In this document: positions 45,866-55,414 of the stretch, piece after piece
Position numbering within the stretch: position 1 is the stretch's first letter
How the letters are laid out: the number at the start of each line of letters is the position of its first letter
Source: Pedobacter sp. MC2016-05
Lineage (GTDB): Bacteria > Bacteroidota > Bacteroidia > Sphingobacteriales > Sphingobacteriaceae
Direction: 5' to 3'
Assembly: GCF_026239735.1 (NCBI RefSeq)
Contig: NZ_JAPIVT010000010.1
Location: 95,294 to 159,293 of the forward strand
DNA length: 64,000 nt
Program-made: the position numbers and the translations under genes
The notes under the pieces: model-generated
Databases searched by the model: none
What the model saw: only the letters and a program-made list of their open reading frames with translations
Told to the model about the DNA's origin: nothing

Positions 45866-46749
45866 TGATAGCGAAAATTGAATTCAAAAAACGGAGAGAT
45901 TTTGGGCAGGTGATAAATGATACATTCACATTTATGCGCCAAAATTTTAAGCCACTATTAAAAACTTATTTCACCTTTTGTGGATTGTTCGTTTTGGCAA
46001 GCATGTCATCAATGCTGGTTTATCAATATAAAATGGTAAACATGATTAATACAGTCGGTAGTGACAAAAGCTCAGGAGGCTTTTCTTTTGGCAATATCTA
46101 CGGTTTAGAATATTTCCTGTCGCTGCTTTTTTCATTGGCAACTTATGCGAGTATGACCGTGGCCGTCTTATCCTACATCGCCCTATATGTTCAAAAAGGC
46201 AATCAAATTCCTACCATGGAAGAAGTTTGGGGCTACTTTAAATATTATTTTTTCCGAATCTTTGGCAGTTCTATCGTATTGATACTGATGGTGTTTATTG
46301 GATTTATTTTCTGCCTAATACCAGGTTTTTACTTGTTTCCTTTTGTAGCCATGATGTTTCCCATTATGGTGATTGAAAATGGAACTTTTGGCTATTCTTT
46401 TAGCAGAAGTTTTACAATGATTAAGGATAACTTTTGGGTAACTTTTGGAACATTAATCATCGTTTGGATAATCGTTTACGCATGTATGAGCATGGTGGTT
46501 TTACCCACTACATTGTTCAATATGATAGGCATGTTTACCAGTAAAAACCCTCAAATGTCTTTGACTTTGAGTATGATCACAACCATTTTGCAGTCGCTTT
46601 GCCAGGTATTTACCATTATTCCTATTATTACTATTTCACTATCGTACTTTAGTTTGTTAGAGCAGAAAGAAAACACAGGGTTAATGGAGCGCATTACAAA
46701 CTTTGGCAGCACAAACAAAACAATCGATACGCGACCAGAAGAATACTAA
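45865..46749 (+). CDS. Polytopic membrane protein of the MoxR cluster
   Basis: 294 residues with a short cytoplasmic N-terminus (EFKKRRDFGQVINDTFTFMR) and about six hydrophobic helices. The layout resembles the membrane domain found next to glycerophosphodiester phosphodiesterases, without any catalytic domain. The gene shares one base with each coupling junction: it starts in the stop codon of the SpoIIM-like gene and is followed by the DUF4129 gene after one base. Function unknown. Confidence 0.8.
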   Translation: MIAKIEFKKRRDFGQVINDTFTFMRQNFKPLLKTYFTFCGLFVLASMSSMLVYQYKMVNMINTVGSDKSSGGFSFGNIYGLEYFLSLLFSLATYASMTVAVLSYIALYVQKGNQIPTMEEVWGYFKYYFFRIFGSSIVLILMVFIGFIFCLIPGFYLFPFVAMMFPIMVIENGTFGYSFSRSFTMIKDNFWVTFGTLIIVWIIVYACMSMVVLPTTLFNMIGMFTSKNPQMSLTLSMITTILQSLCQVFTIIPIITISLSYFSLLEQKENTGLMERITNFGSTNKTIDTRPEEY

Positions 46750-46750
46750 A

Positions 46751-47482
46751 ATGCCGAAGTCTTTTATCAAATATCTTCTTTTGTTTTTACTGTTTTTGTT
46801 CGCTGTAAATTGTGATGCACAAATTGTTGTAAAGCCGAAGCAGGCAAAACCTGTGATGCAATTGGATAGCAGCAAAATTACGCCTGCAAAATTTGATAAA
46901 GAGGCAATTAGCAATTACAAAGATCAAAAAGAGTTTCAGTACGATGAACTTCAAGTGAGGCAACTTTCCTTATGGGATAGATTCTGGATGTGGTTTTGGA
47001 ATATGATTGGCCGATTATTTTCAGGTGCTGCAACAAATCCGCTATCGCGATATTTCTTTATTGGTTTAGGTGTGGCTGTAGTAATATATGTTCTTATAAA
47101 AGCGATTGGTACCGAAAATATTTTCAGTAAAAAATCGAAAGAAACTATTTTGCCTTACGATGTGATTACCGAAAACATCCATGAGATTGATTTTGATCAG
47201 GAATTACAAAGATTAATAGGCGAAAGAAAGTATCGATTAGCCGTACGCTTACTTTATTTAAAAGCCTTAAAAAAACTAAGCGATGCCGAAATTATTCAAT
47301 GGCAACCCGATAAAACGAATTACAATTACCTGATGGAAATTAGTAAGCCCGAGTTAAAGGAAGATTTTAGCAGGCTTACCCTTCAGTTTGATTATATCTG
47401 GTATGGCGATTTCCCTATCGATGAAAATAAATTTGAGCCTATAAACCAATCATTTAACCAGTTCAACGGCAAAATTAAATGA
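46751..47482 (+). CDS. DUF4129-domain protein
   Basis: 243 residues from ATG 46751 (MPKSFIKYLLLFLLFLFAVN); a longer in-frame start would run into the previous gene. A signal peptide (1-24), a central membrane helix (YFFIGLGVAVVIYVLIKAI) and a C-terminal DUF4129 block (RYRLAVRLLYLKALKKLSDA) are seen. DUF4129 proteins are regular partners of MoxR and DUF58 proteins. The stop overlaps the next ATG (ATGA). Confidence 0.85.
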   Translation: MPKSFIKYLLLFLLFLFAVNCDAQIVVKPKQAKPVMQLDSSKITPAKFDKEAISNYKDQKEFQYDELQVRQLSLWDRFWMWFWNMIGRLFSGAATNPLSRYFFIGLGVAVVIYVLIKAIGTENIFSKKSKETILPYDVITENIHEIDFDQELQRLIGERKYRLAVRLLYLKALKKLSDAEIIQWQPDKTNYNYLMEISKPELKEDFSRLTLQFDYIWYGDFPIDENKFEPINQSFNQFNGKIK

Positions 47483-48669
47483 GAAGTTATAAAATTTATT
47501 TCGGTATTGGCATTGTATTGATTGTGCTGTATCTGGTCGCCCAATATAATAAACCCACACCCACAAACTGGGCACCAACCTATTTAGCTACAGATAAAAT
47601 TCCTTATGGTACTTTCATCATTAGAGATCGAATTAAGGATATTATTCCAAAGGCAAAAATTCAAGAATCGAAAAGGCCGGTTTACAATACCTTAAAAAAT
47701 CAAAACTTTAATAACGCCAGCTACTTTTTGATCGCTCAGAAAATCGATGTATCTAAAACTGATTTCGATCAGATGAAGAAGTTTATGCAAGCGGGAAATC
47801 AGGTATTTATCGCCAGTTACGATTTTGGAAAGCTTGAAAAAGAATTGAAAATCGAAACTTCCACTACGATGTCGGCAGATCGGCCTTCGCTTAATTTTAC
47901 CAATCCCAATTTAAAAACCGATGCCAACTATGGTTTCGAAAGAGGTATTGGAACGCAGTATTTTAGTAAGGTCGATTTCAAAAAAAGTATCGTATTGGGT
48001 ATAAATAATAACCAGCAACCCAATTTTGTTAAATATAATTATGGCAAAGGTGCGCTTTTCCTAATTTCAGAGCCTGGTTTTTATACCAACTTTAACATGT
48101 TGGATAAATACGGTGCAGAATATGCTGCGAAAACTTTAAGTTATATCCAGGCAAGTGATCAGGTTGTTTTTGATGATTACTTTTCGGCGCAAAAGAATGA
48201 AACAACGGACGTTTTGAGGGTGTTTTTTAAACATCCAGAACTTAAATGGGCTTACTATCTCACTATTTTTAGTTTGTTTGTTTTTGTACTTTATGAAATT
48301 AAGCGACGTCAACGTATTATTCCTATTGCCGATCCTCTAAAAAATGCCTCTGTTGAATATACGCATGTTGTAGGCAGTGTATATTACCACGAACGAAATA
48401 ACCTTGATATTGCCAAAAAGAAAATTAATTACTTTATGGAATACTTGCGAACCAGGTATTTCATTAAAACCAATGAGATTGGGTCAAATTTTGCCACACT
48501 CTTAATGGAAAAAACAGGCATCAACGAGCCATCGGCAAAAACACTTACCCGATATTTTATACAAATACCCCAAATGAGCACTTTAAGTGATCAGGAACTG
48601 ATCAGTTTAAATCAAAGCATAGAATTTTTTCATCAAAATACCCAAAGCCATGGAGCAGGAACAATTTAA
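47479..48669 (+). CDS. DUF4350-domain membrane protein
   Basis: 396 residues with an N-terminal helix (IYFGIGIVLIVLYLVAQY), an extracytoplasmic domain of about 240 residues resembling DUF4350/GATase-like folds (QVFIASYDFGKLEKEL, KGALFLISEPGFYTNF), a second helix (WAYYLTIFSLFVFVLYEI, near 255) and a cytoplasmic tail. It overlaps the moxR start by 20 bases. Function unknown, cluster membership clear. Confidence 0.82.
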   Translation: MRSYKIYFGIGIVLIVLYLVAQYNKPTPTNWAPTYLATDKIPYGTFIIRDRIKDIIPKAKIQESKRPVYNTLKNQNFNNASYFLIAQKIDVSKTDFDQMKKFMQAGNQVFIASYDFGKLEKELKIETSTTMSADRPSLNFTNPNLKTDANYGFERGIGTQYFSKVDFKKSIVLGINNNQQPNFVKYNYGKGALFLISEPGFYTNFNMLDKYGAEYAAKTLSYIQASDQVVFDDYFSAQKNETTDVLRVFFKHPELKWAYYLTIFSLFVFVLYEIKRRQRIIPIADPLKNASVEYTHVVGSVYYHERNNLDIAKKKINYFMEYLRTRYFIKTNEIGSNFATLLMEKTGINEPSAKTLTRYFIQIPQMSTLSDQELISLNQSIEFFHQNTQSHGAGTI

Positions 48670-49627
48670 CCAACGTACAGATTTAAGCACTTTAACCGAA
48701 GCGGTAGCGCAAATTAGAAATGTGCTTGGAAATATTATCGTCGGACAAAAGCAGGTTATCGATTTTTTAATTGTGGGCTTATTTGCCGATGGTCACATAT
48801 TGATAGAAGGGGTTCCGGGTGTAGCGAAAACATTAAGTGCTAAATTATTAGCAAAATCAATCGATGCCCATTTTTCAAGAGTTCAGTTTACGCCAGATTT
48901 AATGCCTTCTGATGTTTTAGGAACTCCGATTTTTAATACCAAAACAGGTGATTTTGAGTTTAGAAAAGGGCCTATTTTTGGCAATATTATTTTAGTTGAT
49001 GAAATTAACCGTGCTCCAGCCAAAACACAATCTGCCTTATTTGAAGTAATGGAAGAGCGCCAGGTAACCATTGATGGGCAAACTTACATTATGGACGAAC
49101 CTTTTATGGTGTTGGCTACGCAAAACCCCATTGAGCAAGAAGGAACCTATCGTTTGCCAGAGGCTCAACTTGATCGGTTTTTGTTCAAAATAGAAGTGAA
49201 ATATCCTTCGTTGGAAGAAGAGACCGCAATTTTAATGGCACAACATTCTTTGGTAAATAAAACGCTGGCTAGCGACGTGAAGGCTGTTTTATCGGTTCAG
49301 CAAATACAGGCTGCGAGAGCAGTAATTAGAAGCCTCTTTGTAGAGCCAAAGCTTTTGGAATTCATTGCCAAGATTGTAAATGAAACGCGGAACAATCCGT
49401 CACTTTATTTAGGTGCCTCACCAAGGGCATCATTAGCTATTGTACATAGCGCAAAGGCTCTTGCTGCTATTAATAACCGCGATTTTGTTACTCCTGAAGA
49501 CATCATTACCGTTGCCGTTCCTGTATTGGCGCATCGCATTTTGTTATCTCCGGAAAAGGAAATGGAAGGCTTAACTACGAGCGATATCGTGAATCAAATT
49601 ATTAAAAAAATAGAAGTACCGAGGTAG
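48650..49627 (+). CDS. MoxR-family AAA+ ATPase
   Basis: 325 residues. Walker A is EGVPGVAKTLSAK (near 50), Walker B ILVDEINRAPAKTQSALFEV (near 112), sensor 1 VLATQNPIEQEGTYRLPEAQ, and sensor 2 lies in GASPRASLAIV. MoxR ATPases act as chaperones that mature or activate partner complexes, often with von Willebrand-type or DUF58 proteins. The DUF58 gene follows after a 61-base gap. Confidence 0.94.
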   Translation: MEQEQFNQRTDLSTLTEAVAQIRNVLGNIIVGQKQVIDFLIVGLFADGHILIEGVPGVAKTLSAKLLAKSIDAHFSRVQFTPDLMPSDVLGTPIFNTKTGDFEFRKGPIFGNIILVDEINRAPAKTQSALFEVMEERQVTIDGQTYIMDEPFMVLATQNPIEQEGTYRLPEAQLDRFLFKIEVKYPSLEEETAILMAQHSLVNKTLASDVKAVLSVQQIQAARAVIRSLFVEPKLLEFIAKIVNETRNNPSLYLGASPRASLAIVHSAKALAAINNRDFVTPEDIITVAVPVLAHRILLSPEKEMEGLTTSDIVNQIIKKIEVPR

Positions 49628-49688
49628 CATTTAGTCCGGAGTTTAGCGTTTAGAGCCAATAAATTAATCGTTTACAAATTCATAACAA

Positions 49689-51035
49689 TTGAAAAAATTC
49701 TTTCAGCAATATTATATCAATCTATTCCTTAATGATCGCTTGTTTGCGGCTTTAGGTTTGTGCGTAGTGCTCTTTTTGCTGAAATTTTTCTTCGCTTGGC
49801 TTGGCGATATCCCAGAAATTGTTACTGGAGTAGTACTTATATTATTTTTCGTTGATGTTTTTATTCTTTATAGAATTCAGCATGGGATTGAAGCGCAGAG
49901 ATTTACTTCCAAACGCCTAAGCAATGGTGACGAAAATCCGGTTCAAATTGAAATTAAAAATCGTTATGGATTTAGTGTAAATGCCAGAGTGATTGATGAA
50001 GTGCCCTTTCAATTTCAGCTTCGCGATAAAGATTTTAAGCTCAATCTAAATTCTGCAGAAATAAAATCTATACATTATAACTTACGGCCAACAAAGCGTG
50101 GCGAATATGAGTTTGGTTTTATCAGGACTTACATCAGCTCTCCATTGGGTTTGGTTAGTCGACGATATAATTTTGACGGAGCAAAGGTGCTGCCCGTTTA
50201 TCCTTCGTTTATTAATCTTGGTCAGTATGAACTGATGGCCGTTTCTCGCCATTTAACAGAGATAGGCATCAAAAGAATCCGAAAAATCGGAAATAGCAGC
50301 GAATTTGATCAGATAAAAAACTATGTGGGTGGTGATGATATAAGAACCATAAATTGGAAAGCAACAGCCAGAAAAGGTGGCTTAATGGTAAATACCTACA
50401 CTGATGAAAGGTCACAAAATATATATTGCGTTATCGATAAATCGCGGGTAATGCGTATGCCTTTTGAAGGATTGAGTTTGCTTGATTATGCCATTAATGC
50501 AACAGTTGCCCTCTCGAAAGTGGCCATGCTTAAAGAAGATAAGGCAGGTTTGATTACTATTTCAGAGCAGATTGGGTCTATTGTTCCGGCCGATCGGAAA
50601 TCTGCGCAACTGGGCAACATTATGAATGCGCTCTACAAGGAAAAAACCCGGTATTTAGAAAGCAATTTAGAAGCCTTGTATAGTAGCGTACGTGCTGTGA
50701 TCAAACAGCGTGGTTTATTGGTGTTTTTTACCAATTTTGAAAGCCTTTCTGCTTTACAACGCCAATTGCCTTACCTTAAAAGAATTTCGAAATATCATTT
50801 GTTAGTGGTTGTATTTTTTGAAAATACAGAGCTAAAGTCACTAAGTACCGAGCCAGCAAAAGATGTGGAAGGAATTTACCATAAAACCATCGCAGAGAAG
50901 TTTATTTATGAGAAGAAATTGATGGTTAAAGAATTAAGTAAACATGGAATTCTATCTATCCTAACTCCGCCTCAAAAGCTAACCGTAAATGTAATTAATC
51001 GCTATTTGGCGTTGAAGGCACAACAGCGGATATAG
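49689..51035 (+). CDS. DUF58-domain protein
   Basis: 448 residues starting at a TTG (MKKFFQQYYINLFLND), with two close membrane helices (about 18-60). The DUF58 core reads RKIGNSSEFDQIKNYVGGDD then IRTINWKATARKGGLMVNTY, followed by a von Willebrand-like stretch (YCVIDKSRVM). DUF58 proteins pair with MoxR ATPases. It is the last gene of the cluster, and an AGTC-rich repeat follows. Confidence 0.9.
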   Translation: MKKFFQQYYINLFLNDRLFAALGLCVVLFLLKFFFAWLGDIPEIVTGVVLILFFVDVFILYRIQHGIEAQRFTSKRLSNGDENPVQIEIKNRYGFSVNARVIDEVPFQFQLRDKDFKLNLNSAEIKSIHYNLRPTKRGEYEFGFIRTYISSPLGLVSRRYNFDGAKVLPVYPSFINLGQYELMAVSRHLTEIGIKRIRKIGNSSEFDQIKNYVGGDDIRTINWKATARKGGLMVNTYTDERSQNIYCVIDKSRVMRMPFEGLSLLDYAINATVALSKVAMLKEDKAGLITISEQIGSIVPADRKSAQLGNIMNALYKEKTRYLESNLEALYSSVRAVIKQRGLLVFFTNFESLSALQRQLPYLKRISKYHLLVVVFFENTELKSLSTEPAKDVEGIYHKTIAEKFIYEKKLMVKELSKHGILSILTPPQKLTVNVINRYLALKAQQRI

Positions 51036-51036
51036 T

Positions 51037-51128
51037 TCAGAGTCCTCAGTCGAGAGTCTTGAGTCCAGAGTCTAGAGTTGATGTTTTAGAAAGACGACTC
51101 ATGATTAAGGACTGCCGACTTCAGACTA
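51037..51128. repeat. AGTC/GACT-rich imperfect inverted repeat
   Basis: The left half repeats AGAGTC/AGTC words and the right half repeats GACT words, so the spacer can fold back. It resembles 1790-1856 in composition and design. It lies between two convergent genes and might aid termination. Confidence 0.5.
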
Positions 51129-51134
51129 AAAAAC

Positions 51135-52193
51135 TTATTCTTCTTCTCTGAAATAAACCTTATAAAAATTCATCGATTTATCATCATCGTAACCTTTCTC
51201 AATCATATCCTTGTTGCCATGAATGTAGATATGGAAATTCTTATCCAATTTTAAAACACTTTTGTAAGCACGAGCCTGCTTTTTTACTGCCGATTCTGCA
51301 ATTTCAAAATTATCGGCAATCGGACTTTCGTATTCGTCTTCGTAGTTTTTCTTGTAGTTTTTAAACGATTCTATTCCTTCAGCATTGCCTATTACTTCGT
51401 TCCCGAATTCTTCAATATCAAAAGTTTCCTTCTCCTTGAAATACTTCATCGACCGATTTAAGAGATCAATTTTATCTGCTTTGCTGATTTCATAATCATC
51501 ATCCAGTTTCTGAGTCACAAAGTTTTTGTAAACGCCTAAAACATTGTTTGTTTGGTTATAACTATCATTTCTGATCTTCAACTTCAAAAATTCATCTTTC
51601 CAATAAACAGCAGATTCGTTGATGCTTTTTGCCTGATCCAACACCACTACTTTGTAGCCTTCACTTTTATCGGTATTAAAAATCAAACAGCCTTTATCCA
51701 GTTTATTAATGCTAATGGCGTCCTGCTCATAGCTCATATTAAAGCCGTCATCTTTTGGAAAAACTTTTAAATAAGTGTCTTTAGTTTCCGATTTGAAAAT
51801 TCCAAGCACATCCATTTGTTCACCTTCAATTTGTACTTTTTCAAAGTATGCCACGTACAATTCCCCCGATTTTATTTTCGGATGGTTGGCTACATCAAAT
51901 AGATACTTGGCCAATTGCTGCGAATCCTCATGAAAAAGGGCATTGTTTTCAAAAATTTCGTGTGCAAAATGATAAACCTCATTTAGGTTTAGGTTATCAT
52001 TCGGATGGTAAAAACGGTAGACTTCATTTACCTTTTCGAAAGGCTTTAAGAAATATTGCATTAACAAATTGCTCAAAATCTCATCATCAATTTTTAATGG
52101 CGCATCAGATAGTCTATAATATTCTTCTACCAATTTATTGCCGGTATGGTGGATAGAAAGTTGTTTTAGGTTTGCCTCGAAAAATGAAATCAT
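51135..52193 (-). CDS. Nucleoid-associated protein (NdpA/YejK family)
   Basis: 352 residues of the NA37/YejK family (PF04245). Blocks include LSIHHTGNKLVEEYYRLSDA at the start, ELYVAYFEKVQIEGEQMDVLGIFK-type text near 115-140, and LDKGCLIFNTDKSEGYKVVV near 170. E. coli YejK is nucleoid-associated and interacts with topoisomerase IV; the role here is inferred by family. It is transcribed alone, convergent with the DUF58 gene. Confidence 0.85.
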   Translation of the reverse strand: MISFFEANLKQLSIHHTGNKLVEEYYRLSDAPLKIDDEILSNLLMQYFLKPFEKVNEVYRFYHPNDNLNLNEVYHFAHEIFENNALFHEDSQQLAKYLFDVANHPKIKSGELYVAYFEKVQIEGEQMDVLGIFKSETKDTYLKVFPKDDGFNMSYEQDAISINKLDKGCLIFNTDKSEGYKVVVLDQAKSINESAVYWKDEFLKLKIRNDSYNQTNNVLGVYKNFVTQKLDDDYEISKADKIDLLNRSMKYFKEKETFDIEEFGNEVIGNAEGIESFKNYKKNYEDEYESPIADNFEIAESAVKKQARAYKSVLKLDKNFHIYIHGNKDMIEKGYDDDKSMNFYKVYFREEE

Positions 52194-52259
52194 GGCGGCA
52201 AAAGTATTAAATAATTAGTGATGTGCGGTGAAATGTATATATCTTTTGAAAAGTGAACG

Positions 52260-52350
52260 CTGAAATCTCTAGGTGAAGTCAGCCCTATACTAAAGGTACT
52301 CCTATAGAGCTTTCTGCTATAGCTCCGATTAAAAAACCGGAGGCTGTCGC
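52260..52350. repeat. Small palindromes in a 234-base spacer
   Basis: The spacer has the palindrome GCTATAGC (near 52314), a second CTATAG word, and AGCTCCG-N10-CGGAGGCT, which on the minus strand carries a T-run in its loop. No gene ends just before it on either strand, so a terminator role is not obvious. Confidence 0.35.
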
Positions 52351-52427
52351 GTCAATTGGTTTATTTAACTTAGGTGCAACTATGAAAACCATGCAAATTG
52401 TATAACTTAAATTATAAATTATTAAAT

Positions 52428-52829
52428 ATGAAAGCTGCAGTAATCATTATTTTGTTAATAGCGAGCTTAAGCACTTTTGCTCAAAAAGCATTCGAGTTTG
52501 AATATTACTATGGCAAAACCAAAAGTTTTGAAATAAAATTATCATTGGCTAATGGCTACATATTGGGTAGTGAGATTATTAAAACTGACATCAAAACAGA
52601 AAAGGCAGTAAAATATCTTCCAAATAAAATTCAAGGAGAAAACACTAAGAGTCTAGTGTTTCTTCCAGACATGAATGATAAGACAGTTAAAAGGAGAAAG
52701 CGAGATAATATCATCCTGCACAAGATAAAAGATGATTATGAAATGTTGCCCGATGAAATTATTGGGAGTTATGGTATCGATCTCAAGACTTACAGTTTCA
52801 AACTTTATAAACTAAAAGCTAATCACTAA
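52428..52829 (+). CDS. Small secreted protein, unrecognised
   Basis: 133 residues from ATG 52428; the signal peptide MKAAVIIILLIASLSTFAQ supports this start over an in-frame ATG at 52398. The mature protein is Lys-rich and mostly beta-strand in character (FEFEYYYGKTKSFEIKLSLA) with an Arg/Lys cluster (KTVKRRKRDN) near residue 95. I do not recognise a family. Its last 11 bases overlap the end of the convergent thioredoxin gene. Confidence 0.7.
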   Translation: MKAAVIIILLIASLSTFAQKAFEFEYYYGKTKSFEIKLSLANGYILGSEIIKTDIKTEKAVKYLPNKIQGENTKSLVFLPDMNDKTVKRRKRDNIILHKIKDDYEMLPDEIIGSYGIDLKTYSFKLYKLKANH

Positions 52830-53391
52830 CTTTTAGTTTGTTTAAAAAATCGACAATCTTTTTATCGGCGTAATTGGCGATTCCCTCATGTCTGAATGAT
52901 AATCTTCCCTGCTTATCGAAAATTACAGTTGTAGGTAGAGCGCCAGAGAAAATCTGGTCAGGAATTGTGCTTTTTACCTTAAATACTGGCATTTCATATT
53001 TTCTGTTCGTCATAAACTTTACCGATTTTTCCAAATCACCATCAGCATCTGCAAAAATAAAAACTACATTTTTATCATCTTTAAACTGTTGGTATAGTTT
53101 GTTTATAGAAGGCATTTCTGCTCTGCAAGGTGGGCACCAGGTTGCCCAAAAATTCAAGAAAATAACTTTACCCTTTAATTGGCCCAAATCAATAGCATTT
53201 CCTTTTGCATCTTGGAACTTAATTCCACTCAAATCCATTGCCGCTTTTGGAGATTCAGTAATAGAGGGAGAATAGAGTCCGATTCCCATTAATCCTCTAA
53301 TCAGCAAAGCTTTCGCATCGGGCACAAAAACAATTACTAAAAGCAATGCAATGAAAAGTCCGTTGACGATATTTTTCTTGATAAATTTCAT
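52819..53391 (-). CDS. TlpA/ResA-like thioredoxin
   Basis: 190 residues: an N-terminal membrane anchor (about 8-30) and an extracytoplasmic thioredoxin fold with the active site WATWCPPCRAEMP (Cys near 93 and 96) and the cis-Pro block SGALPTTVIFDKQGRLSFRH. Such proteins reduce disulfides in the periplasm, for example during cytochrome c maturation or stress. It lies just downstream of the decayed hutU gene. Confidence 0.92.
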   Translation of the reverse strand: MKFIKKNIVNGLFIALLLVIVFVPDAKALLIRGLMGIGLYSPSITESPKAAMDLSGIKFQDAKGNAIDLGQLKGKVIFLNFWATWCPPCRAEMPSINKLYQQFKDDKNVVFIFADADGDLEKSVKFMTNRKYEMPVFKVKSTIPDQIFSGALPTTVIFDKQGRLSFRHEGIANYADKKIVDFLNKLKVSD

Positions 53392-53421
53392 TTTTATTTA
53401 ACTTTTTATTCTTCGCAGGAT

Positions 53422-54891
53422 TTATTTCTTTAATCCCAAACTAAATTTTCTGACGGTATCTTTTGCAATATCGTAACCAGCATCGGCGTGGCGAATAACG
53501 CCCATTGAAGGATCGTTATGTAACACTTTTTTTAATCTCGCCTCGGCTTCAGTTGTTCCATCGGCTACAATAACCATACCTGCATGAATACAATAGCAAA
53601 TGCCAACACCACCCCCATGATGCAGTGAAACCTAGCTTGCGCCACCAGCAGTATTAATCAATGCATTTAGAACTGGTCCTTGAAAAGCAATCCGCTCTTG
53701 CGCCATTTTAATCCGGCGATGTAAACTTTCATTTTCTGGGAATAATTAAATATCAATTGACCGGTTTCGTAAATATCTTGCAGATCACCACTTAAAGCAG
53801 CCCACCTAAATGGACTTTTACCTTCGCAGAAAAGTGGAAGGATGTAGGCAGGAACAAAGCCTGGAAAAACGAAAGCATTTTCTACGCCAACTTCCAATGC
53901 TCTACCGCGTAAAATATTGCCGTAATCGAAAGTAATCGCACCACGTTTTTGTAATTTCAGCATCTGTTAACATGCTTCGCCATGGTAGCATAAGATTGTT
54001 TTACATATTCATTGGGATCATTTTTCCTTAAATCTGCGGCTTCGGCAATGGTTAATTCTTCCGGGAAATAACCAGTTAGAGGATCGTGAGCGGATGTTTG
54101 ATCAGTTAAAGTATCCGGAACAATATCTCTATCGATTAATCGCTGTAATAATTCCACCGCATTACAAACCACGCCGATGGAAATCGCTTTGTTTTCTTTT
54201 TTATAAACTAATGCTTTATCAATTGCTTCATCAATATTGTAACTTATTTTATCAGTGTAACGTGTTTCTAAACGCTTTTTAATACGCCATTCTTCAACTT
54301 CGGCTGCTAAACAAACACCTTCATTCATGGTAATGGCCAAGGGTTGGGCGCCACCTATGCCACCTAAGCCAGCGGTAACATTTAATTTCCCCTTCAAGCT
54401 GTTGCCAAAGTGTTTTTTGCCAAGTCAGAATAGGTTTCATAAGTGCCTTGCACAATGCCTTGCGAGCAATGTAAATCCCCGAACCTGCCGTCATTTGGCC
54501 GTACATCATCAAATTTTTATCTTCCAGTTCATCAAGATGCTTTTGTGTTGCCCATTTGGGTACGAGTTGAGAATTAGAAATTAAAACACGATGTGCATCG
54601 GCATGAGTGGGTAAAATGGCAACCGGTTTTCCAGATTAGATTAGCAATGTCTCATCATTTTCCATATCACGCAATGCTTTTATAATCACGCTAAGCGATT
54701 CCTTATTTCTTGCTGCTTTTCCTCTTCCGCCGTAAACAATTAATATTCTGGCCGCTCTGCAACATCAGGATCAAGATTATTTAAAAGCATACGTAATGCT
54801 GCTTCCTTAATCCATCCTTACAACTTAATTCGGTTCCGTTTGGAGTTTGTTTCTGGCTTAAGTTTAAACCATCGGTTATTTTCTGGCTCAT
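53422..54891 (-). pseudogene. hutU: Urocanate hydratase, decayed
   Basis: Conserved HutU blocks can be followed from ATG 54891 to TAA 53422: [70 protein letters not shown] and [20 protein letters not shown]. They are spread over all three frames. I place six single-base losses in short base runs (near 54817, 54743, 54467, 54416, 53969 and 53745), two nonsense codons (TAA at 54636-54638 for Gln, TAG at 53632-53634 for Trp) and a deletion of roughly 70 codons near 53676, which removes the region between IAFQG and the NALINTAGG block. The intact enzyme converts urocanate to imidazolonepropionate in histidine breakdown. No other hut gene is nearby. Confidence 0.92.
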
Positions 54892-54954
54892 AGATAAAAG
54901 TAATGTTACTTTCCAAAGATATAGAATTGAACAACATTTGCTACTTTTGGGAAA

Positions 54955-55287
54955 TTGAAAAAGCATAGGCAAAGCGTTAGAGAGTATTTATCGGCATTTA
55001 TGCTGATGGTTTTTGCTATTGCCCTAACCCCTTGGAGTGTTTTACACCACCATCAGGAAATACCTATTCCCAAAAAGGAAATTAATTGTCACCATGTTAG
55101 CCATGTTCAATCTCATGGCGATACTTGTTTGATTTGTAATGCCAGCTTTGAAAAGGATTACGTTCAAACACACCACATTTACAGAATATTTCTTTCAGCA
55201 AAATTGTTGAGTTCTACTCAGCCAATTTTGACAAACTCCTATGTAGCGCTGCTCAGTACCGATTTGCGTGGGCCTCCTTTGGCATAA
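54955..55287 (+). CDS. Small His/Cys-containing secreted protein
   Basis: 110 residues from a TTG start (MKKHRQSVREYLSAFMLMVF), which gives a proper signal or membrane segment (about 11-30); a start at ATG 55000 would lose the basic n-region. The mature part has clustered metal-type residues: HHHQE, CHHVSHVQSHGD and CLIC. It lies 128 bases before a TonB-dependent receptor gene in the same direction. A link to metal acquisition or handling is an inference; I know no named family. Confidence 0.65.
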   Translation: MKKHRQSVREYLSAFMLMVFAIALTPWSVLHHHQEIPIPKKEINCHHVSHVQSHGDTCLICNASFEKDYVQTHHIYRIFLSAKLLSSTQPILTNSYVALLSTDLRGPPLA

Positions 55288-55414
55288 TCTTTCCAAAATT
55301 TTGAATCCATCAAATGGATTAATCAATTGTTTTTTCGTCAAATAAAGCAAATTATGCGCTGTATTAGTGCCGATTCAGCCTTTTTGACTCATTCCGTTTT
55401 ATTATAAAAAAAAT

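Noticed and set aside
52260..52350. Riboswitch or attenuator before the nucleoid-associated gene
   Set aside because: The palindromes match no riboswitch core I know, and the T-run is inside a loop and not after a stem.
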